21,422 bases of DNA from Bacteroidia bacterium (GCA_025996865.1 BNTV01000086.1:1-21422), one strand, 5' to 3'. Positions 7,142 through 14,577 are shown, numbered from the stretch's first letter. Translations and numbers: made by a program. The notes: generated from the sequence alone by a model not told the origin.

Positions 7142-8203
7142 TTATCTCATCAAATAATAATCCAAAATAATCATAGCCGCCATAGCTTCCACTACCGGCA
7201 CTGCACGGGGAAGTACACAAGGGTCGTGCCGCCCTCCGGCTTTTAACAAAACATCATTACCGTCTTTATCAACGGTCTGTTGTTCTTTGAATATAGTGGC
7301 AACCGGCTTGAAAGCCACGCGGAAATAAATATCTTCTCCGTTGGAAATACCGCCTTGTATTCCTCCCGAATGATTGGTTTTGGCGCCGGTTTTTCCATCC
7401 GGTTTGCGGTAAAATATATCATTCATTTCAGAACCTTTGTATTGGACGCCTTCAAATCCCATACCGTATTCAAATCCTTTGACCGCATTGATACTCAACA
7501 TGGCGTTTCCCAAAGCCGCATGTAATTTCCCGAAAACCGGTTCGCCCAATCCTGCCGGAACTCCTTGGCATACACACGAAATAACACCCCCAATGGTATC
7601 TCCTTCCTTCTTAATCGTTGTGATTAAATCAATCATTTCTTGCGCTTTTTCCGTATCGGGGCAACGAACGGGATTGGATTCCATGTTGCTAAAATCCAAT
7701 TCTTTATACGATTTAGTCAAGCGGATGTGACCTATTTGCGAAGTGTAAGCGGTAATTTCAATCCCGTATTTTTTCAAAGCCAATTTGGCAAAAGCTCCTG
7801 CAACAACCCGCGCAATCGTTTCACGGGCGGAAGAACGACCACCTCCCCGGTGGTCGCGAATCCCGTATTTTTGTTGGTAAGTATAATCGGCATGAGAAGG
7901 ACGGTAAACATCTTTCAGATTATCATAATCCGAAGAATGAGAATTTGTGTTGCGAACAATAAACCCGATGGGCGTTCCCGTCGTTTGTCCTTCGTAAATG
8001 CCGGAAAGAAATTCTACTTCGTCAGCCTCTTTGCGGGAGGTAGTGAGCTTGGATTGTCCCGGTTTTCTCCGGTTCAATTCATTTTGAATGAAGTCCATAT
8101 CGACATCAATGCCGGCAGGACAACCGTCAATTACCCCTCCGATGGCTTCTCCGTGCGATTCCCCAAAAGAAGTTAAGCGAAATATATTTCCGAAAGTATT
8201 CAT
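7142..8203 (-). CDS. aroC: Chorismate synthase
   Basis: A complete 353-residue chorismate synthase, which makes chorismate from 5-enolpyruvylshikimate-3-phosphate in the last common step of aromatic amino acid synthesis, using reduced FMN. Signatures are [17 protein letters not shown] near residues 13-29, [29 protein letters not shown] near 101-129 and [20 protein letters not shown] near the C-terminus. It lies 23 nt behind the SlyD-type gene and is probably co-transcribed from 8808-8838. Confidence 0.98.
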   Translation of the reverse strand: MNTFGNIFRLTSFGESHGEAIGGVIDGCPAGIDVDMDFIQNELNRRKPGQSKLTTSRKEADEVEFLSGIYEGQTTGTPIGFIVRNTNSHSSDYDNLKDVYRPSHADYTYQQKYGIRDHRGGGRSSARETIARVVAGAFAKLALKKYGIEITAYTSQIGHIRLTKSYKELDFSNMESNPVRCPDTEKAQEMIDLITTIKKEGDTIGGVISCVCQGVPAGLGEPVFGKLHAALGNAMLSINAVKGFEYGMGFEGVQYKGSEMNDIFYRKPDGKTGAKTNHSGGIQGGISNGEDIYFRVAFKPVATIFKEQQTVDKDGNDVLLKAGGRHDPCVLPRAVPVVEAMAAMIILDYYLMR

Positions 8204-8226
8204 TTATTTATAACGAGTCTGTCGAG

Positions 8227-8781
8227 TTACCGGCAATCCGCGCAACCGCATTCATCATCCGATTGACAGTGGCTGCAAGCTCCGTCTTCATTGCGCGTCA
8301 TCGCGGCGATTTCCTGAGGAGTAACTTCATGCACATCAATTACCGTACCGTCGAAATACAAAGTTTCTCCAGCCAAAGGATGATTGAAATCCATCACAAC
8401 AACCTCCGGTTTTACTTCTAAAATTGAACCCATCAGGCGGTTTCCCTGCGCATCCATCATCGGAAGCGTCAGACCTTCGGCGATTTTTTCTTCGTCAAAT
8501 TTTCCATCAACTTCGAATATCTTTTTGGGTAGTTCCACTACATTCTCTTGGATAAATTCACCGTAAGCTTCTTCGGGGTTCAAACTAAAGGAAAATTTAT
8601 CTCCAACGGCCAATCCTTCGATATTTCTTTCGAATGCCTCAAGCATCATGCCCATACCGAAAATAAAAGAAAGCGGATTTTCTTTAGTTGCGCATTCCAT
8701 CAGTTCACGTTCGCCCTCTTGTTCTGTTTCTACGGTTAAATCGTAGGTCAATGCTACAAATTTGTCTTCTGAAATTTTCAT
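8227..8781 (-). CDS. FKBP-type peptidyl-prolyl isomerase, SlyD-like
   Basis: 184 residues. The FKBP core is split by an insert as in SlyD: FVALTYDLTVETEQEGE, LSFIFGMGMMLEAFERNIEGLAVGDKFSFSLNPEEAYGE, the insert-in-flap region around 75-120, and VVMDFNHPLAGETLYFDGTVIDVHEVT. The tail CSHCQSDDECGCADCR has six cysteines and a histidine, a likely metal-binding end as in SlyD. It probably acts as a cytoplasmic folding chaperone and metal handler. First gene of a two-gene unit with aroC. Confidence 0.93.
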   Translation of the reverse strand: MKISEDKFVALTYDLTVETEQEGERELMECATKENPLSFIFGMGMMLEAFERNIEGLAVGDKFSFSLNPEEAYGEFIQENVVELPKKIFEVDGKFDEEKIAEGLTLPMMDAQGNRLMGSILEVKPEVVVMDFNHPLAGETLYFDGTVIDVHEVTPQEIAAMTRNEDGACSHCQSDDECGCADCR

Positions 8782-8807
8782 AAATTTTATATATAAATTT
8801 TAAGGCG

Positions 8808-8838
8808 CAAAGATATAATAAAAACAAGAATTTTCAAA
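8808..8838 (-). promoter_or_regulatory. Promoter of the slyD-like/aroC operon
   Basis: On the minus strand a -33 TTTG (8835-8838) is 19 nt from the -7 TATCTTTG (8808-8815), 27 nt upstream of the start codon. An exact match to the Bacteroidota consensus. Confidence 0.7.
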
Positions 8839-8867
8839 ATACCCTTTTTCCTTTTTCAGCCTCTTTT

Positions 8868-10037
8868 TTATGATAATACTTTTTCCAATTGCCCCAGCGC
8901 CTGTTTCAGAATTATTCTCGAACATCCGACATTGAGCCGCATAAATCCCTTGCCTCCCGATCCGAACATTTCCCCGTCATTCAAAGCCAAATGCGCTTTA
9001 TCGACGAATAAAGAAATCAACCCGGATTTTTGCAGCCCTAAAGCCCGGCAATCCAACCAAACCAAAAAGGAAGCTTCGGGAATAACCGTTTTGATTTGTG
9101 GAACATTTTCTTTCAGATAATTATCTACAAAAAGAATGTTATTTTCAACGTAATCAAGCATTTGACGCATCCAATCTTCCCCATTCCTATAAGCAGCTTC
9201 TGTGGCTGCGTATGCAAAAATGGTACCATCGTCCAATTCGCTTGCATGCAGATATTTGTAAAAACTTTCCCTGAGTTGTTGGTTAGGAATAATCGAATAA
9301 GAACTGACAATTCCTGCAATATTAAAGGTTTTACTCGGAGCCATATAGGTAATGCTGTTATCGGCCGCTTCTTGCGAAACACAGGCAAAAGGCAGATGCT
9401 TATGCCCGAAAATACCCATGTCGGCATGAATTTCATCCGAAACAACCAGAATATGATTCTCGGCGCAAATATGGGCTAATTCCTGCAAAGTCTCTTTGTC
9501 CCATGTAATTCCGATGGGATTGTGCGGATTACAGAGAATCAGCATTTTGCAATCTTTATCAATGATTTTTTTTAACCCTTCCAAATCCATGCGGTATTTA
9601 CCGTCTTCTTCAATCAACGGATTATTAACTACTTGGCGGGAATGAGCTTCCGGAACCAAGCGAAAAGGATGATACACAGGAGGCTGTATAATTATTTTGT
9701 CCCCCGGAGCCGTAAATTTCATCACACAAAAAGCAATTCCCTTCACGATACCCGGAATATAACTCAACCAGTCTCTCTTGACCTCCCATTGATGTTGAGT
9801 CCCAATCCATTCGATGATAGATTCGAAATAACTGTCCGAAGCTCTCGTATAACCGAAAATACCTTCCTGAGTACGTTTCGCCAAGGCATCGATAATAAAA
9901 TCCCCACATCTGAAATCCATGTCGGCAACCCAAAGCGCAATCAAATCTTCGCGCCCGTATATTTTTTTCAACGCATCTGTTTTTACAGCACAAGTACCTC
10001 TCCTGTCAATTATTTCATCGAAATTGTATTTTTTCAT
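8868..10037 (-). CDS. patB: PatB/MalY-type cystathionine beta-lyase (PLP aminotransferase fold)
   Basis: 389 residues, fold type I PLP enzyme of the MalY/PatB group. Signatures are the start FDEIIDRRGTCAVKTD, LIALWVADMDFRCGDFIIDAL, the HNPIG motif in LCNPHNPIGITWDKE, VVSDEIHADM, and the PLP lysine in YMAPSKTFNIAG (Lys236). It probably cleaves cystathionine or a related C-S compound. It is a single gene whose leader carries the palindromic repeat at 10064-10121. The symbol is a family-level choice. Confidence 0.93.
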   Translation of the reverse strand: MKKYNFDEIIDRRGTCAVKTDALKKIYGREDLIALWVADMDFRCGDFIIDALAKRTQEGIFGYTRASDSYFESIIEWIGTQHQWEVKRDWLSYIPGIVKGIAFCVMKFTAPGDKIIIQPPVYHPFRLVPEAHSRQVVNNPLIEEDGKYRMDLEGLKKIIDKDCKMLILCNPHNPIGITWDKETLQELAHICAENHILVVSDEIHADMGIFGHKHLPFACVSQEAADNSITYMAPSKTFNIAGIVSSYSIIPNQQLRESFYKYLHASELDDGTIFAYAATEAAYRNGEDWMRQMLDYVENNILFVDNYLKENVPQIKTVIPEASFLVWLDCRALGLQKSGLISLFVDKAHLALNDGEMFGSGGKGFMRLNVGCSRIILKQALGQLEKVLS

Positions 10038-10063
10038 ACGTGCATAATTTGTTTTTTAAAGGT

Positions 10064-10121
10064 CATGAAACCCGCGTTATGTTCATGCTCTCCGGCGCAA
10101 CTTTTACATGCGGGTTTCATG
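10064..10121. repeat. ~58-bp interspersed palindromic repeat, copy B (in patB leader)
   Basis: A perfect 12-bp inverted repeat, CATGAAACCCGC (10064-10075) and GCGGGTTTCATG (10110-10121), with a 34-nt loop. The reverse complement aligns with 6373-6428. It lies in the presumed 5' untranslated region of patB, so it could affect that mRNA. Confidence 0.8.
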
Positions 10122-10140
10122 TAAATTGAACAATTTTTTG

Positions 10141-10148
10141 CAAAGATA
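10141..10148 (-). promoter_or_regulatory. Possible -7 element for patB
   Basis: TATCTTTG on the minus strand, about 104 nt before the patB start. The -33 side is weak. If used, the transcript leader would contain the whole 10064-10121 palindrome. Confidence 0.4.
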
Positions 10149-10220
10149 AAGCAATATTGGCAGGGTTTTAGCCTTTTCAGACAGAAATTTTAAGTTTTTT
10201 CTGAAAAATAATTTAAAAAA

Positions 10221-10252
10221 TTTGGATAATTTGCTGAATAGACTTATATTTG
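10221..10252 (+). promoter_or_regulatory. Promoter of the HU gene
   Basis: TTTG (10221-10224), 20 nt, TATATTTG (10245-10252), about 71 nt upstream of the start codon. The region is very AT-rich. Confidence 0.65.
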
Positions 10253-10323
10253 AAGCCAAATAATAAAATTAGTTATTTTTATTATTTTTACATTTAGTAT
10301 CTATATAATTAAAAAAAGTTTTT

Positions 10324-10587
10324 ATGAACAAAGCTGAATTAATCGATGCAATCGCAGAAGAATCAGGCTTAACGAAAGTTGATTCTAAAAAAGCGCTCAA
10401 TGGTTTATTAACTGCTGTAGCAAAAGAGCTGAAAAACGGGGGTAAGGTTACTTTGGTAGGACATGGAACCTATCAGGTTGTTGAAAAAAGTGCGCGGACA
10501 GGCATTAATCCTAAAACAAGAAAACCTATCAGCATCCCGGCGAAGAAAGTTGTTAAGTTCAAACCCGGCGCCGAACTTGCTTTATGA
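10324..10587 (+). CDS. HU-family DNA-binding protein
   Basis: 87 residues, the usual HU/IHF length. It has the N-terminal helices (MNKAELIDAIAEESGLTKVD), the beta-saddle GKVTLVGHGTYQVVEKSAR and the DNA-arm region TGINPKTRKPISIPAKKVVKFKPG. It is a nucleoid protein that bends and compacts DNA as a dimer. Single gene with its own promoter and terminator. Confidence 0.97.
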   Translation: MNKAELIDAIAEESGLTKVDSKKALNGLLTAVAKELKNGGKVTLVGHGTYQVVEKSARTGINPKTRKPISIPAKKVVKFKPGAELAL

Positions 10588-10613
10588 TAGTTGGATTCAA
10601 TTGTCAGTAAATT

Positions 10614-10652
10614 AAAAAAAGAAAGGCATGTTATTCATGCCTTTCTTTTTTT
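10614..10652. terminator. Bidirectional intrinsic terminator
   Basis: A perfect 17-bp stem (10614-10630 with 10636-10652; GAAAGGCATG core) and a 5-nt loop TTATT, flanked by A7 and T7. It lies between the convergent HU gene (plus) and the ATPase gene (minus, ending at 10671) and can end both transcripts. Confidence 0.9.
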
Positions 10653-10670
10653 AATATGTTTGGCATACTC

Positions 10671-12233
10671 CTAACAACCTGCTATTGTTAGTGTTTTATC
10701 TTTGATTTTTTCTGTTTTCAGGTAAATCTTAGTGTCCCAATCCATATCGACTTGTCGGTCGAAGATGACCAACCAGCCCTCTTTGACCCCCAGTGTGTCC
10801 ATGTAATCGAGGATTTGATCATAGCTGTTTTCTTCCGTTTGGGCGTTGCGGTGGAGTTTCAGTTCGACGGGATATTTTTGCCCTTCATACTGTATGCACA
10901 AATCTATCCGCCTGTAACCTGCGGCAAACTCGCGGATGATCTCTCCACCATCATTAACTATCCGCTGAAGAAAAGCCTGCATAATCAGTTGTGGCGCTGC
11001 TTCTTTGTATTGGTAACGCTCTATCCAGATTTCGCTGTTCTCGCGCCAGAACGACTGAAAATCCTGCATGAGATAAGTCATGTCGATGCGTCCGTCTTTC
11101 AGGTAGCGATGCATCCGGTGGGCATACTTGCTTTCGATCAAGTCTTTTTGCGAATTGGCATTTAATGTGCGGATAATAACCTCCGCATAGATAGGATTGG
11201 AGGGCATAATTACGCCGTTAGCGTTCTTTACCAGCCCAAGGTCTGTGGTGTAGCGGTAGTCGTCCGATTGTGTGTCAACGTCCGACAATTCGCCGATGAT
11301 AACCGGTTCCATTACCCGCCGCACCCGCTCTTCTCTGAGCCGTTCCATCAGGTTGTCGATATGCGTGTCGCTCCGCAAAATAATGGTTTGAATGGCTTTA
11401 TCTACTAATTCGACGGTTACAGGTTGGGTGTAATCGGATTGAAGCATTTTTTCAATCACCTCGCGAGCAATGGCGTTGACCAGCCACGGCTGCCCCTGTG
11501 TTTGCCGGTACACCAATTCAACTGCATCCGGTTTAAATATCTGTCCGGTCTCAGCAGTATGCTGTCCATACAATTCCGCGATTTCATCTTTTGTAAAATT
11601 GCGAAGAGTCAATGCCTCTTTTACGATATTAAATGGACTTGCGCTGCCCAAGGTTTCGCTTTCGGGACGAATTTCCGTCTTGAAATCGCGTATATTATGC
11701 ATACCCACCAAGGCTACGGAATGTACAAACGGGGTCTGACTCCGGGTATTGTAACCATTTCGCAACTGTCGAAGGAAAGAAATTAACGTACCTTCGCTCA
11801 AACAGTCGGCTTCGTCAAAAAAGATGATTAGCGGTTTGTCTAAAGAGATACATAAGAAGGTCAGCGTCCGCAGCAATAAAAATGCGTAATTGCCGTCACT
11901 CGCATTTTTGGCAAATTTTTCCCATTGGGGAATATTTGAAAATTGCAAAGCAGTTGCAATACCATCCACTATTGCCGGAATCCCTTCCTTCGGATCAATA
12001 ATACCTTGTGCCGCCTCCAACGAACAATATAACGCATAATACCTGAATTCGTGATTGATGCGGTTAGCCAAATCAAGCAACAAGGTGGTTTTCCCGCTCT
12101 GACGGGGAGCGTGAATCACAAAATACTGTTTTTGAGTAATCAAATCGTCTATTTCCGTCAACCGCGACGAAGCTTCTATCATATAATGATCAATTTCATT
12201 ACAGGGTCCTGCTACATTGAAATATCGTGCCAT
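10671..12233 (-). CDS. AAA-ATPase with C-terminal PD-(D/E)XK nuclease-like domain
   Basis: 520 residues. The ATPase part has Walker A APRQSGKTTLL (Lys48) and Walker B LIIFFDEAD (Asp140-Glu141). A middle helical region (about 200-370) follows. The C-terminus has a PD-(D/E)XK signature: RRIDLCIQY (Asp444), then YPVELKLH (Glu457-x-Lys459). Such proteins are multi-copy in Bacteroidota and their role is not established; nuclease, defence or selfish functions have been proposed. It has its own promoter and faces the toxin island. Confidence 0.9.
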   Translation of the reverse strand: MARYFNVAGPCNEIDHYMIEASSRLTEIDDLITQKQYFVIHAPRQSGKTTLLLDLANRINHEFRYYALYCSLEAAQGIIDPKEGIPAIVDGIATALQFSNIPQWEKFAKNASDGNYAFLLLRTLTFLCISLDKPLIIFFDEADCLSEGTLISFLRQLRNGYNTRSQTPFVHSVALVGMHNIRDFKTEIRPESETLGSASPFNIVKEALTLRNFTKDEIAELYGQHTAETGQIFKPDAVELVYRQTQGQPWLVNAIAREVIEKMLQSDYTQPVTVELVDKAIQTIILRSDTHIDNLMERLREERVRRVMEPVIIGELSDVDTQSDDYRYTTDLGLVKNANGVIMPSNPIYAEVIIRTLNANSQKDLIESKYAHRMHRYLKDGRIDMTYLMQDFQSFWRENSEIWIERYQYKEAAPQLIMQAFLQRIVNDGGEIIREFAAGYRRIDLCIQYEGQKYPVELKLHRNAQTEENSYDQILDYMDTLGVKEGWLVIFDRQVDMDWDTKIYLKTEKIKDKTLTIAGC

Positions 12234-12249
12234 AGTTTATTTTTTTTTG

Positions 12250-12281
12250 CAAAATTATATGAAAAATATAAGAATTCCAAA
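12250..12281 (-). promoter_or_regulatory. Promoter of the AAA-ATPase gene
   Basis: Minus-strand -33 TTTG (12278-12281), 20 nt, -7 TAATTTTG (12250-12257). The leader would be only about 10 nt. Confidence 0.5.
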
Positions 12282-12297
12282 CGAATACATTAAAAAT

Positions 12298-12361
12298 CAT
12301 GGAAAACGCATCTTGATTTGTCATTTTTTTTCCTAAAAATGACAAATTAAGGTTTTCCATG
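12298..12361. repeat. 64-bp imperfect palindrome
   Basis: Outer arms CATGGAAAAC (12298-12307) and GTTTTCCATG (12352-12361) enclose a second pair, TTTGTCATTTTT and AAAAATGACAAA, with an asymmetric bulge. It lies just upstream of the ATPase promoter. It may be a mobile palindrome or a regulatory site. Confidence 0.6.
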
Positions 12362-12367
12362 AATAAA

Positions 12368-12412
12368 AATCAAGGAGGTTATCCCGGTATTCGCGGGATA
12401 ACCTCCTTGATT
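12368..12412. terminator. Strong hairpin, possible orphan terminator
   Basis: A perfect 19-bp stem (12368-12386 with 12394-12412; core AAGGAGGTTATCCCG) with a 7-nt loop GTATTCG. No intact gene reads toward it from either side, since the ATPase gene points left and the AbiF gene points right. It may be left from a lost gene. One arm contains AAGGAGGT, the complement of the 16S 3' end. Confidence 0.45.
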
Positions 12413-12514
12413 AATAAATTATGACTTGGCTGTCACTATTGTCAATATATCACTTTCACGGTTTTGTTGCCGGAATCATAAAAAATTGAATTAAATTGTG
12501 AAAAAATAATGATT

Positions 12515-12625
12515 TTGTTTTTTTGTTTTTGCGTTTTTGCGTTGTTGCGTTTTTGCGTTGTAGAGACGCGATGCATCGCGTCTCTACGGTTGCCGTGGTG
12601 CGGTTGCGGTTGCCGTTGCCGTATG
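12515..12625. repeat. Low-complexity GCGTTTTT / CGGTTG repeats around the first REP palindrome
   Basis: Left of the palindrome are imperfect repeats of TTTTTGCG and GTTGTTGCG. Right of it are CGGTTG/CCGTTG hexamers up to about 12620. They look like slippage products. Confidence 0.6.
12560..12587. repeat. REP-like palindrome, copy 1
   Basis: A 28-bp perfect palindrome with arms GTAGAGACG and CGTCTCTAC and core CGATGCATCG. The 5' GTAG is a hallmark of REP elements mobilised by REP-associated tyrosine transposases. No such transposase gene is seen in this window. Confidence 0.9.
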
Positions 12626-12894
12626 AAAATTTATTTTCTACCGTACATAAATAAAATTATCTGCGCATGAAATTTTATTTTTTTACGCAAGGAATTTTTC
12701 CGCGTCATGGAACGCTTTCCATCAACTGCAAAGGTACTGCCGAAGTATCCGAATGGAGGCGACAATTCGGCACTAAAAGGCGACATTTTGTTTCTGAGGT
12801 GTGTCTAAACAGGAAAAAATGTGTGTCTAAACAGGAATTTGTTAAAAAAACGGGTTTTTATTGTGATTTTAGAGGGGGGTTGTGGTGGGGGGTT
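12588..12894. other. Gene-free stretch, possibly a decayed regulator upstream region
   Basis: No convincing gene. It holds a minus-strand TACCTTTG promoter-like box (12729-12736), two copies of a 17-bp motif (12799-12837) that recurs at 18302, and a G-rich run (about 12871-12893). The same combination, minus-strand TACCTTTG next to the 17-bp motif, occurs upstream of the TPR-AraC gene near 18274-18318. This suggests it is the orphaned upstream region of a lost regulator of that type. An open frame at 12667-12978 crosses a palindrome and is not believed. Confidence 0.4.
12799..12837. repeat. Two tandem copies of a 17-bp motif
   Basis: GTGTGTCTAAACAGGAA at 12799-12815 and 12821-12837, 22 bp apart. 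A third copy is at 18302-18318. The TGTGTCTAAACA core is a weak dyad (TGT-N6-ACA), which would suit a regulator site. Confidence 0.7.
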
Positions 12895-12922
12895 GTAGAG
12901 ACGCGATGCATCGCGTCTCTAC
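12895..12922. repeat. REP-like palindrome, copy 2 (start of AbiF cassette 1)
   Basis: Perfect 28-bp copy identical to copy 1. It starts the ~125-bp block that is nearly identical to 14452-14579. Confidence 0.9.
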
Positions 12923-12987
12923 CGTGCGATGCAATTACGGCTTGTTTGTTTTACGGGATTCCTGAAGAATTTTTTTAGCGGGAATAT

Positions 12988-13018
12988 TTTGGCGGTTCAA
13001 ATAATTGTTATATCTTTG
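12988..13018 (+). promoter_or_regulatory. Promoter of the AbiF-1 leader RNA and gene
   Basis: TTTG (12988-12991), 19 nt, TATCTTTG (13011-13018): an exact Bacteroidota consensus. It lies inside the duplicated block. Confidence 0.75.
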
Positions 13019-13024
13019 CGTCGT

Positions 13025-13079
13025 GTGATTACCCCGCTTCCCGTCAGAACAGCGCGCTCAGGGTAATCCTTTTTATTTT
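13025..13079 (+). ncRNA. Structured leader RNA of AbiF-1 (abiF-type RNA candidate)
   Basis: Just after the promoter, GATTACCC (13027-13034) pairs with GGGTAATC (13061-13068), and inside it CGCT (13035-13038) can pair with AGCG (13051-13054). The stem is followed by CTTTTTATTTT, an intrinsic-terminator-like tail, then the AbiF start at 13087. The AbiF-2 leader has the same layout with different stem bases. AbiF-family genes are known to have a conserved structured RNA just upstream, reported to act as an RNA antitoxin; assignment here is by position and shape. Confidence 0.5.
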
Positions 13080-13086
13080 ATACAAT

Positions 13087-13827
13087 ATGATTAAAATTCC
13101 ATACACAAAGCCTTTTCTTTCCTGTCAGGCTCAGATTGCATTGCTGAAATCGCGGGGAATGATATTTGCAAATGAGGCAAAAGCCCTGCATTTGCTCGAA
13201 AATATCAGCTACCATCGTTTGAGTGCCTATTGGCATCCTTTGCTTGCCGACAAGCAAAATCACATTTTTAAATCCGGCGCAAACTTTGAAACGATATTCA
13301 ATCTGTATAAATTCGACCGTGAACTGCGAAAATTGATTATATCCGAACTCGAAAAAATAGAGGTAGCAATACGTTCCAAAATGACGTATGTGATGTCCTT
13401 GTCGTACAATGCCTTTTGGATGGAAGATACTTCGCTGTTTTCCAATATGACAATGTATCAGGCAACGCTTGCCAAAATAGAAGAGGAATTGTCTCGAACC
13501 GACGATGATTTGATTGTGTCATTCAAAACCACTTATACCAATCCGTTACCGCCTTCGTTCATGCTGTTGGAAATAACGTCTTTTGGTATCCTGCTACGCT
13601 TGTACAACAATTTTTTGCCCAGACGGGCAAAAAAGGACATTGCTGCTATTTTCGGATTGTCCGATTCCGTATTTGCGTCGTGGCTGCACAGCATTGTTAA
13701 TCCAAATCATACGTTCAGGCAAAAACTTAAAGAACTGTTTGCAAAATATCCTACCATTGACGTAAAAGCGATGGGTTTCCCTTCCAATTGGCAAAACGAG
13801 CCTCTCTGGGAACTGCCGTCGGGGTAA
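13087..13827 (+). CDS. AbiF/AbiD-family (Abi_2) protein, HEPN site deleted
   Basis: 246 residues of the Abi_2 (AbiD/AbiF) family. Conserved parts are LLKSRGMIFANEAKALHLLENISYHRLSAYWHPLL, YKFDRELRKLIISELEKIEVAIRS, NPLPPSFMLLEITSFG and the C-terminal KYPTIDVKAMGFPSNWQNEPLW. Aligned to AbiF-2 it lacks 57 residues: WLHSIVN (to residue 205) is joined directly to PNHTFRQKL. The missing part holds the HEPN catalytic R-x4-H and the following HNRTWN. The frame is otherwise intact. It is probably inactive as an RNase and may be a decayed toxin or a dominant-negative partner, because HEPN domains dimerise. A REP palindrome follows the stop codon at once. Confidence 0.88.
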   Translation: MIKIPYTKPFLSCQAQIALLKSRGMIFANEAKALHLLENISYHRLSAYWHPLLADKQNHIFKSGANFETIFNLYKFDRELRKLIISELEKIEVAIRSKMTYVMSLSYNAFWMEDTSLFSNMTMYQATLAKIEEELSRTDDDLIVSFKTTYTNPLPPSFMLLEITSFGILLRLYNNFLPRRAKKDIAAIFGLSDSVFASWLHSIVNPNHTFRQKLKELFAKYPTIDVKAMGFPSNWQNEPLWELPSG

Positions 13828-13829
13828 TT

Positions 13830-13857
13830 GTAGAGACGGATAATTATCCGTCTCTAC
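13830..13857. repeat. REP-like palindrome, copy 3 (variant core)
   Basis: Same arms GTAGAGACG/CGTCTCTAC, but the inner 10 bases are GATAATTATC instead of CGATGCATCG, and still a perfect palindrome. The relE-like stop codon (13854-13856) lies inside it. Confidence 0.88.
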
Positions 13858-14113
13858 ATTCCCCTGTATATGTCTTTCCGGTGTCCTATTTTGATTATTT
13901 CTACCGTTAATATATCATCTTCAATGCTGTAAATAATACGGTAATTTGCTTCACGGATACGGTAAACATGGTTGTATCCCTGCAATTTTTTGATCCGGTC
14001 GGTCGTGGATTTTCAGCCAAACCGTCAATGATGTCCGCTATGCGGTTAGCTATGGATAACGGCAAATCCATTAACTGCTTTTGCGCTTTTCTCTTGATTT
14101 TGACACTATACAT
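13854..14113 (-). pseudogene. RelE/ParE-family toxin, frameshifted
   Basis: The frame starts MYSVKIKRKAQKQLMDLPLSIANRI and continues to LAENPRPTGSK, then shifts; the proper continuation KLQGYNHVYRIREANYRIIY...VEIIKIGHRKDIYRGM is in another frame to 13854. Restoring one A in the run at 13986-13991 (A6 to A7 on the minus strand) rejoins it into an 86-residue RelE-like mRNA interferase. As written a 68-residue product without the catalytic C-terminal half is made. The start overlaps the antitoxin stop by 8 nt. It is a pseudogene unless the shift is a sequencing error. Confidence 0.85.
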
Positions 14114-14330
14114 GTGCGTTTAATTTCAACTGTTTTCTGACGTCGTCCCAATTGTCGGAAGCATCCGCCCCGCTCAATTCCACATCTATTATGTCTTCAA
14201 TTTCTTCGAGTGTTTCAAGCCAAGCTGCAACATCTCGTCCTGCTGTTTGATTTATTCTCAATTCATTGAGATCAATCAGTATGGCGGTTTTCAATCCACT
14301 TTCGTTTATTACCATATTTATTCCGTTCAT
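14106..14330 (-). CDS. Antitoxin of the RelE-like pair
   Basis: 74 residues: MNGINMVINESGLKTAILIDLNELRINQTAGRDVAAWLETLEEIEDIIDVELSGADASDNWDDVRKQLKLNAHV. A small acidic protein whose stop overlaps the RelE-like start, in the order typical of RelB/RelE operons. The C-terminal WDDVRKQL segment suits toxin binding. The gene is intact although its toxin is not. It has its own promoter (14366-14397). Confidence 0.8.
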   Translation of the reverse strand: MNGINMVINESGLKTAILIDLNELRINQTAGRDVAAWLETLEEIEDIIDVELSGADASDNWDDVRKQLKLNAHV

Positions 14331-14365
14331 AATTTGTTGTTTTTAAAATGAATGAATTATTGCAG

Positions 14366-14397
14366 CAAAGGTAATTCTTTTTCCGAATACCGGCAAA
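14366..14397 (-). promoter_or_regulatory. Promoter of the RelB/RelE-like operon
   Basis: Minus strand TTTG (14394-14397), 20 nt, TACCTTTG (14366-14373), 36 nt before the antitoxin start. Confidence 0.65.
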
Positions 14398-14453
14398 ACT
14401 AATTTGTATTTGCGTGTAAACCGATATTTCAAATATCTCTGTCGGGGTTAATT

Positions 14454-14481
14454 GTAGAGACGCGATGCATTGCGTCTCTAC
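14454..14481. repeat. REP-like palindrome, copy 4 (start of AbiF cassette 2)
   Basis: 28 bp, one mismatch from perfect symmetry (GATGCATTG core). It is preceded by CTGTCGGGGTTAATT, a remnant of the AbiF 3' end context seen at copies 3, 5 and 6. Confidence 0.9.
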
Positions 14482-14546
14482 CGTGCGATGCAATTACGGT
14501 TTGTTTGTTTTACGGGATTCCTGAAGAATTTTTTTAGCGGGAATAT

Positions 14547-14577
14547 TTTGGCGGTTCAAATAATTGTTGTATCTTTG
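14547..14577 (+). promoter_or_regulatory. Promoter of the AbiF-2 leader RNA and gene
   Basis: TTTG (14547-14550), 19 nt, TATCTTTG (14570-14577). Confidence 0.75.

Larger units (their letters stand above)
12893..13020 (+). repeat. AbiF cassette upstream block, copy A
   Basis: From the REP palindrome through CCGTGCGATGCAATTACGG to the promoter, this block matches 14452-14579 with about four differences and no gaps. The first 70 bp (from the palindrome) also match 15559-15628. The segment TGCAATTACGG pairs with the GGTAATTG found left of later palindromes, so the full element may be a larger palindrome. Confidence 0.85.

Noticed and set aside
10671..12233. Transposase or insertion sequence for the ATPase gene
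   Set aside because: Walker A/B plus PD-(D/E)XK motifs and an ordinary promoter are present, with no terminal inverted repeats or target duplication seen.
12667..12978. 103-residue open frame
   Set aside because: It crosses the 17-bp tandem motif, the G-rich run and a REP palindrome and shows no protein-like composition or family signature.
14331..14453. Extra small gene between the RelB-like gene and REP copy 4
   Set aside because: Only the TA promoter and an AbiF-end remnant (CTGTCGGGGTTAATT) are visible; the open frame at 14272-14493 runs across a palindrome.
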